Assembly (NCBI RefSeq): GCF_002575655.3
Contig: NC_053037.3
Location: 326,581,294-326,645,293 of the forward strand
Reading direction: 5' to 3'
Origin: Aegilops tauschii subsp. strangulata
Taxonomy: Eukaryota > Streptophyta > Magnoliopsida > Poales > Poaceae
Length of the DNA: 64,000 nt
Below the pieces are notes generated by a model that was given only the letters and a program-made list of their open reading frames with translations, was not told the origin of the DNA and ran no database searches. Positions 56,661 through 64,000 of this stretch are shown piece by piece. The number at the start of each line of letters is the position of its first letter. Positions within the stretch are counted from its first letter, which is position 1. The position numbers were made by a program, and so were the translations under genes.

Positions 56661-56747
56661 ATGGCGATGTGAACTAAGATTACTGACTCTAGTAAACCAT
56701 TTGAGTGTTGGTCACATGGCGATGTGAACTATGGGTATTAATCACAT

Positions 56748-57160
56748 CACTACAAAAAAATACACTTCCGTGATGATACGTGTTTGTCACAGTAGGTCGC
56801 GTTTTCTGTCATGCATGTATATCCATGACAAATTTATGACAGAATCAAGATAGTCGTACATGTGCTGCCGTAGAAGTGTTCCATGACATTGCCAAAATTA
56901 TCATCATGGAAGTGTCCACTTCCATGACGATAAATCGCGTGTCACAGAAGTGCTTTCGTCAAGGGTGACCGACACGTGGCATCCACCGTAACGGAACGCC
57001 GTTAAGCTATCGGGTCGGATTTTGGATCCGATAACCCGTTAACAGCCACGACCAATGCCGATTTTCCACGTGTAAAATTCTCATTGGCTGACGGATCCAC
57101 GCGTCAGCTCCGTGTTGGCACAGGTGTCACTCATCCAACGGTCGAGATGGGCCTATGATA
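56748..57160. repeat. CACTA-D terminal region
   Basis: Terminal repeat plus TCATGACA / CCATGACA motifs. Near-identical in order and sequence to the complement of 52600-52950. Confidence 0.85.
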
Positions 57161-57171
57161 TGTTGACATGT

Positions 57172-57450
57172 GGACCGGCCCAAAAGTGGCCCACAAAGTT
57201 TAAATAGGCCGGCCCAACCGAAGTCCCATAAGATTTAGCGGACCATAATGGGCCGGCCCAGCTAAAGGCCCACAAAATTTAGCAGACCATAATGGGCCGG
57301 CCCAGCTAAAGGCCCACAGGATTTTGCAGACCATAATGGGCCGGCCCATCTAAAGGCCCACAAGATTTTGTGGACCACAATGGGCCGGCCCAGCTAAAGG
57401 CCCACAAGATTCTGCAGACCATAATGGGCCGGCCCAGCTAAAGGCCCAAC
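57172..57450 (+). repeat. 44-bp tandem array in CACTA-D subterminal region
   Basis: Six units containing ATAATGGGCCGGCCCAGCTA, about 44 bp each. The core GGGCCGGCCC is a palindrome, giving two back-to-back TGGGCC-type sites per unit. Confidence 0.9.
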
Positions 57451-58260
57451 ATTCTCTGTCAAATCGGCCCGTCAACGGCCTGTCCTAAACTTGTCATCAA
57501 CGCGGCCCATGGTCACTTCTGGCCCATTAACAGTCCGCTAAGTAATTGGGCCGAATTACGGCCCGGTGTATTTCTGGCCTGTTAAAGGTCCGGCTTCATT
57601 TGGGCCCATTTACAGGCCATCAAAACTTTCGGCCCATAAACGACCGTGAAGGATTTGGGTCATATTCGGCCATGTCTGACATTCGGCCTGTTAGAGGCCC
57701 ACTATAGCTTTGGGTCACTTTTGGCCTGTTGTCATTTTCGGCCTGTTAACGCCGGACGTAAACCATGGGCCATATGTGGCCCAACATCATATCGGGCCCA
57801 TTAACGGCCCATATAAAAATGATGATAATCTAGCCCGACCGAAGTTCCGGCCTATTAAAGGCCCGTGTATTAGGTCGGCGCATTTACGGCCCGTCCGAAT
57901 TTCGTCCTGTCAAAGATCCGCATCGTAAATGGGCCACCATTTCGGCCTGCTAAATCCATTGGGTTATTTGGCACAATCAGGGCCCAATCTCACTTTCGGT
58001 CTATTAAAGGCCCATGTTTTTTATGGGCTCGAGATATTTACCTGTAAACGGCCTATTTTTACTGAGGGCCCAAATTATGTTTAGGCCTGTTAAAGGCCCA
58101 CTATGGGCATAGGCCTACCAGAAAAATATGAAAGCTTATGCTGATTTAGGCCCAGATATTTTTAGTGGGCTACATGCCAATTTCGGCCCGTAATCGTTTT
58201 TAGCCCAATTGGAATGGGCCCGGCGAATGTTGGCATGTTGAGCTCCTACGAAGCTTTCGG
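57451..58260. repeat. CACTA-D subterminal GGCCCA array
   Basis: Dense GGCCCA/GGCCCGT/GGCCTGTTA motifs every 15-40 bp. No gene; open frames here are repeat-derived. Confidence 0.75.
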
Positions 58261-58469
58261 CCGAATACATTACTAAGATAAACCTACACTATACAAAAAT
58301 AGTGTCGTAATTACTTCAGCCTGAGGCAGCATCATAAATGTTGTATCACAACAATATAAATTCCAACCATACAACAAAAGGCCTGTTGGCATAAAGTTTA
58401 CAGTCCTTACAGATAAAAGCACCATCAGATGTATAGAAGCACATATCATTTGACCTGAGTGCTAATGTT

Positions 58470-60732
58470 TCAGGCTGTAGAATCTGATGGAGCAGCACGA
58501 TCTCCACCTTTTTTCCGCCATTGCTCTTGAACAACGAAGCGAATGTCTGATAGTCTGGTTTCAAAACCATTCATATCTTGACGACATTTCTCAACGACTA
58601 TTCTTGTTTCCGAAACAACGTCCATTAGGGATTGGACTTGTGTCTGGAGCACAGATATATCACTCTGTCTAGCAGGAAGATTTTGCTCAGTAGGCGATTT
58701 GGACGAGGTTACCTTGACAACCAACCCAGAATTACGCAGGAAGGTGCTTTTTGCACTGTTAGTGGAGAGATACTGACGCACTGCAGCAAGAGGTGACATT
58801 GTGCCTGTAGTAGCCTCGTCACCTTCAGGTGGTTGTGGCTGTTCAATCATTTGTTCCATAGCTTCCTGAAAGTTTGAACTTGTAGATTAGTGTACCAGAT
58901 AAGTTACTAATGAGACAAAAACAAACAAAGTAGGTTAAACGTTTATACGTAACTTATTTTGGTGAACTAATGTAATACATTAGCATGTATTGTAGTGCCA
59001 ACTACATAATAAAATCACTTTCGGAACATATGTCCATGTAGCATGCCTACTGTATTGTCTATTTCCTCACATTCGTTGACATCTAAGGATAAAGAGACAT
59101 GGTTTAAAGTAGGATGAACATAGTATGACATCATTCATATCATGGGCAAACAGATATAAAACAAACAGGCTATTTTATCATTGTGTGCGCACGTGAACAT
59201 AACAACTATATTACAGATCAAGACCAAAAGAATATCCTTCATCTCTTTTAAACCATGTAAGGTGAAATGATACGTTAAGACAACTGTGAATAAAAGTGAA
59301 CTGAGTAACTGATATTGGCTGCAAACCAAGTAGTTAAATGAACACATCACAGTACCAATCAGTTCAAGGCAGGACGAGTAAGGACTTACAACAGCGGCTT
59401 GAACTGGTGTGCTCATGCCCTTCATCTTGCTGGTGTGGCAATCCTTGAAGATTTGCACTGCATTCGGTTCAGGTTCTTTTTGGTCCGCACGGGCTTTCCT
59501 CTGTATTTGGAACAAGTCAATATAGATACGATAATATGGCACAAAAAAGAAGGAAGTAGCAGCTATTTACAAGAGCCTCGCAGTGTGCAATATAGCTACG
59601 AGATCCTGTTGTTTGTTGGAATTTCACTTTAGAACGGTTGGTTTTGTTCTTCAAACAGTTAGCCTAGAAGAAGATACACTTGTAAGGCACATACATAAAT
59701 ACAAGTTCAATATGTGGTCTGATCAAATACATATAGCCTACCTGATACTTTGGATCAGACCAGTGTTTAACGAGGGTTGTCCAGTCTTCATCTGTAATAT
59801 ATTCCACTGGAGATGTTTGGGCGATTTCATTGTTAGCCTTGCCTTAAAAGTGAGATTTTCTAAGGTGGTACCGATACTGTCGCAGAGCAGACTGAAAACC
59901 ATGAGTGCATGCTTGTTTAGTTGCATCATCTTTTGGATCCAACTTGAACCTCATCTGTTGAAAAAAGAATGTGAGTCTTATTAGGAGGAAGCTAGAAAGT
60001 ATGGGACAGAGCAAGACAATATTACTAATTGCGATGAATAACATTACTTACGGATAAATGGTCAAGGAAGGTGTTAAACTGGGTATTGTCTTTCTCATTC
60101 CTGTACTGAATCCACGTTGGGAGGATACGTGCATGACACCTAACGGCAACGGCTGCCTCTAATACTAACTTGGCTGACTCTGTAGCATCACGTGGCCTTT
60201 TTAAGCCTGCCTCAAAATGGATCTCCATTCTTCCTCCTTTAGATTTTGTTAATCTGTCAAGCATTATCCCTGATGTCTGTTTCCGCTTGCGCCGTGGTGC
60301 TAGTTCAACAACGAATATGGAAAGTGTTAGTGTACATCAAACTGTGAGAGTACATATAAAGGAGCATGCAACAGCAACTTGACTCGGTCAGGTACCGTCT
60401 TGGTGTTGATGCTCATGAGGTTCATCTGATCTTGCCAAGTCCTGTTGTGTCAGCTGTGCTTTGGAAGTAGTGTTAGGTGTGAAGGCATCTTGGGAACTGA
60501 CCAGTTCCGGAGCAAACGAACGAGTAACTGGTTGAGATGCTGGTACAGTTGAAGCGGATGCTGCAGCTGGTGGAGCAGGTGATACTGTGTTTGTAGATTT
60601 AGCCGGTGGACTTGGACCTTCTACTGCACTATAAGTACCAACAAAATCTCGACGGCAGAACCTTTTCCGTTTCACCCGACGAGTAACAGCACTCCCTACT
60701 ATATTATTTTCCTTGCTCTTTTTTGACTTTGC
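58470..60732 (-). pseudogene. Ptta/En-Spm-type transposase gene (Transposase_24), 3' exons
   Basis: Exons with GT-AG borders: 60732-60396 (MAKSKKSKENN at 60735; Pro/Ser/Ala-rich), 60299-60052 (PRRKRKQTSG, then LTKSKGGRMEIHFEAGLKRP), 59954-59742 (QACTHGFQSALRQYRYHLRK, YITDEDWTTLVKHW), 59663-59571 (NRSKVKFQQTTGSRSYIA), 59500-59390 (PNAVQIFKDCHTSKMKGMS) and 58865-58470 (last exon; coiled-coil VLQTQVQSLMDVVSETR). This order is the plant Ptta/En-Spm domain layout. A TAA at 59846-59844 interrupts exon 3 of this list after RKSHF, where the family normally has a lysine, so the copy is probably inactive. It reads toward the left terminus and the last exon ends 1.7 kb from it. Function: presumably the DNA-binding accessory transposase. 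Confidence 0.75.
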
Positions 60733-63700
60733 CATGTCAAGCTGTACCCACAACACAAAAGAATAAAATCACTCTTCAGAACTCGTTGATGCATGATACA
60801 GACAAGCAATACTTTGATGTAAGACAACCGTATGAGGATGGAATATGTAAGATAAACAGGACGGCATGACATATTCACAGCTACGATGTGCAAACTAAGC
60901 AGAAGGATTTTCAAGAAAATACAAGTAATGCAAGCTAGACACCATATGAAAGATGCAACCAATATTACTCTGCCAAGTTAAAAGTGTCTTGTCATAAGTG
61001 GCAATTCGAAAAATTAGAATCAGTACAACATAGAAATCAATGCAAGATGCAACCACTATCAAACTGCCATGTTAAAAGCGTCCAATCATGAGTGACTGAT
61101 GCGGGATACACAACAGCAGTACTTTGATGTAAGAACATGGTATGATAGATAGATGCAGTGTATTCCAGACACAGAAAGCCATGTCATATGCACATGTATA
61201 ACATATAAACTCAGCAGGTGCAAATTAATCAAAATAGAAGAAATACAGGCTAGACAACTTATGCAACATGAAACCAATTATCACACTGTCAACTTAGAGC
61301 AAGCACCTGCGATGGTGGAGTACGGGAGATGAACTCATCATGTAGACTTGGGACTTCAACTTCATTAGCAGTAGCAGTGGCAAATCTAGAGAGTCTCTGT
61401 TTGCGTCGGTGCGGAGGACCACCAACATCCCCTAACTTACTCTCTTCCTTCCTATTTTCTGATATTGCCTTATGAAGTCAAAACCACAAGAAGATGAATA
61501 AAATTAGCTCTGCATAACTGGTTGATGCATGATACAGACGAACACTACTTTGATGCAAGGCAAGCGCGGGATAGGAGGATGGAATATATACAAAGAAAGA
61601 CATCGTTTCATATTCACACGTACGATAGGAGGATGGAATATGTATGAAAAAACAGTAAGCGGAAGGCATTTCAACAAAATTAGAAGAAATGAAAGCTAGG
61701 CACCATATGAACATGCAACCAACATCACTCTATCAGGTAAAAAGTGTCTCGTCGTAAGTGCCATTTTAAGAAATTAGAAGCAGTACAAGCTAGAAGACAA
61801 TGCAAGATGCAACCTACATCACAGTCCCAAGTTAAATGTGTCTTATGGGCAAGTGATCGTTGCAGGTATAAGTTGTAAGCTATGCAGATGTAATTCAACA
61901 TAATCAGAAGCAATACAAACTAGACATCATACGGAAAACACAACCACGTATAACAGTTCCAAGTAAGAGCAAGCACCTGTGATGGTGGAGTAAGGGAGAT
62001 GTGCTCATCATGTACACGTATGTTCTAGAAACAGGAACACGTGTCATATTCACAGTTTATGTGTAAAGTAAGCAAATGCAATTCAAGTTAGAAGCAATAC
62101 AAGCTAGACATCATACGCAACATGCAACCACATATAATAGTGTCAAGTTAGAGCAAGCACCTGTGATGGTGGAGTAGGGGAGATGTGCTCATCATCTACA
62201 CAGCTACGTTGACTGTCCAGCCTTGTGTTGTCTTGCGAATCTTGTTGGGAGGATGGCGGAGTAGAATCTATAGAGACCCCCTGTTTGAGTTGCTCCGAAG
62301 GACCACCATCATCCACTGCCGGACTAATTTCCTTCAGCTGTAATGATTTTGCATTGTGAAGTCAAACCGATAAGAAAAAGGAATAATTCGCTCTTCAGAA
62401 CTCATTCATGCATGATAGTGACGAACACTACTCGGATGAAAGGCAAACACATGATGCGAGGATGGAATATGTATGAAAAACAGGATGGTGTGACATATTC
62501 ACACCTATGATGTGGTAACTAAGCAGAAGGCATTTCAACAAATTAGAAGCACTGCAAGCTAGACACCATATGAAAGATGCAACCAATATCACTCTGCCAA
62601 GTTCAAACTGTATGGCGTTTCAACAAATTAGAAGCAGTACATGCTAGAAATCATATGCAAGACACAACCAATATCACAGTGGCGACTTAAAGGTGCCTTA
62701 TCATAAGTGACTGATGCGGGATATGTAAGAATAGTAGTCTGATGTAGAAACAGGAACACATGTCATATTCACAGGCATTATGTGTAAAGTAAGCAGATGC
62801 AATTCAACAAAGTTAGAAGCAATACAAGCTAGACATCATACGCAACATGCAACCACATATAATAGTGCCAAGTTAGAGCAAGCACCTGTGATGGTGGAGT
62901 AGGGGAGATGTGCTCATCATCTACACAGCTACGTTGACTGTCTAGCCTTGCGTTGTCTTGCGAATCTTGTTGGGAGGATGGCGGAGTAGAATCTGTAGAG
63001 AACCTCCGTTTTAGTTGCTCGAAAGGACCACCATCATCCAATGCCTTGCCAATTTCCTTCAGCTTTATTGATTTTGCATTGTGAGGTCATACCGACAAGA
63101 AAAAGGAATATCATTCGCTCTTCAGAACTCATTCATGCATGATACTGACGAACACTACTCTGATGAAAGGCAAAGTCATGATACAAGGATGGAATATGTA
63201 CGAAAAAATGGATGGCTTGACATATTCACACCTATGATGTGGTAACTAAGCAGAAGGCACTTCAACAAATTAGAAACACTGCAAGACACCATATGGAAGG
63301 TGCAATCAATATCACTCTGCCAAGTTAAAACTGTCTCGTCATAGGTGGCGTTCATCAAACTAGAAACAATACATGCTAGAAATCATATTCAAGACGCAAA
63401 CCAATATCACACTGCCAACTTAAAGGTGTCCCATCATAAGTGATTGATGCAGGATACACAAGAAGAGTAGTTTCATGTAAGAACATGGTGTGATAGACAG
63501 ATATGGTATGTACCAAAAACAGGAAAGCGTGTCATATTCACATGTATCATGTGTAAGCTAAGCAGATGCAGTTTACACTAATTAGGAGCAATACGAGCTA
63601 GACACCATATGCAACATGCAACCAGATATCACACTGCCAAGTTAGAGCAAGCACCTTGGATGGTGGAGTAGGGGAGCGGAGACTTGGACCTTGTAATGCA

Positions 63701-63804
63701 CTATCAGTACAAGGAGAATCGGTACAGATGCTCTGTTTACGTTGCTGTAGAGGACCACCATCATCGCCTTCCTTACTCTTTTCCTTCCTCTTTCTTGATT
63801 TTGC
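60732..63804 (-). pseudogene. Tandem array of N-terminal exons of the Ptta/En-Spm gene
   Basis: Repeated exon-like units upstream of the main gene: 63804-63655 (150 bp), 63077-62886 (192), 62352-62161 (192), a remnant at about 62020-61977, and 61468-61307 (162). Each unit ends CCACCATC(A/C/G)..AG followed by donor GTGCTTGCTC, and begins at GCAAAATCA or a variant. The lengths are multiples of three, so exons can be added without shifting frame. The encoded peptides are variations of GPxxQxKQ, then SPTPPS, which are Ser/Pro/Lys-rich. Intron sequence (for example ATGCAACATGCAACCA) repeats with them. The acceptor bases vary; 63077 and 62352 have AAT in place of AAG. More units may follow beyond 64000. 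Confidence 0.65.
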
Positions 63805-64000
63805 CTTGTCAAGTCAAACCCACAAGAAAAAGGAATAAAATTTGCTCTTCAGAACTCATTGATGCATGCACTACTTTCATGTAAGGCAGCCACATGATAG
63901 GAGGATGGAATATGTATGAAAAACAGGACGGCGTGACATATTGACATGTATGATGTATAAAGTGTAAACTAAGCACAAGGTGCTTGAACTTGTTAGAATC
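63805..64000. other. Start of a further intron repeat unit of CACTA-D
   Basis: The sequence (CAAGAAAAAGGAATA, GAACTCATTGATGCATG and GGATGGAATATGTATG) repeats the intron sequence seen upstream of the exon units at 63077 and 62352, so the array probably continues past the window edge. Confidence 0.55.

Larger units (their letters stand above)
52951..56747 (+). mobile_element. Angela copy 2, internal domain right of CACTA-C
   Basis: Leader, gag and pol of a Copia element in the usual order: zinc knuckle, protease, integrase, RT, RNase H. The sequence runs on to GGTGTTAATCACATGG-type repeats and is then interrupted by CACTA-D at 56748. With the LTR at 19873 it forms the left part of an element whose 3' LTR should lie beyond the window. 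Confidence 0.85.
56748..64000 (-). mobile_element. CACTA-D transposon, left portion
   Basis: Starts CACTACAAAAAAATACACTTCC at 56748, after CAT (56745-56747, candidate duplication), inside the Angela internal domain. Its first 300 bp or so closely match the complement of the CACTA-C right end, so it is the same family in inverted orientation. It carries a subterminal array and a large minus-strand accessory gene and continues beyond the window. Confidence 0.8.

Overview
This is a Triticeae (wheat, Aegilops or barley type) genomic window made almost entirely of nested transposable elements. The evidence is the Angela/BARE-type Copia LTR with its initiator-Met primer-binding site, an Athila-lineage Gypsy LTR with an Asp-type primer-binding site, Stowaway MITEs with CTCCCTCCG termini, and several large CACTA transposons. 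I saw no rRNA, tRNA gene, CRISPR array or operon. Family names come from recognising sequence, not from a search. The window reads as the left half of a nest. From outside inward: a Sabrina-like Gypsy element (LTR 1630-3240, internal to 6997) holds CACTA-A (left end 6998). A Mutator-like element (7745-12381, 9-bp target duplication) split the B3-like gene of CACTA-A. CACTA-B (left end 12535) is inserted in the same gene; it carries an acidic ORF, a zinc-finger-like gene and a decayed TNP2 transposase. Angela-type Copia sequence (18091 onward) interrupts CACTA-B. Inside the Angela internal domain lies CACTA-C (22132-52950, 30.8 kb), complete with both ends and an AAT target duplication. A fourth element, CACTA-D, starts at 56748 and runs off the window. 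Only the MULE, CACTA-C and the smaller insertions are complete here; the right halves of the outer layers should lie beyond 64000. CACTA-C carries the non-transposon content: a DUF4283-like pseudogene, an F-box/KIB1-4 (DUF295) gene plus a second KIB1-4 fragment, an intact intronless Werner-type 3'-5' exonuclease ORF with a TATA box but an altered catalytic residue, and two unrecognised ORFs. It also holds Helitrons, Stowaway MITEs, a 4.84-kb solo LTR with an ACACG duplication, and a five-exon coiled-coil accessory gene reading toward its right end. CACTA-D shares that terminus in inverted orientation but carries a different accessory gene, a Ptta/En-Spm-type (Transposase_24) gene on the minus strand whose N-terminal exons form a tandem array with about 0.7-kb spacing. 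The genes do not form a cell pathway. They are transposition genes (TNP2, MURA, Ptta/En-Spm, Copia gag-pol), transposon accessory genes (B3-like, zinc-finger-like, plant mobile domain, coiled-coil) and captured host-like fragments. Most show stops, frameshifts or lost catalytic residues. The exonuclease ORF and the 167-codon ORF at 36724-37227 are the cleanest open frames.
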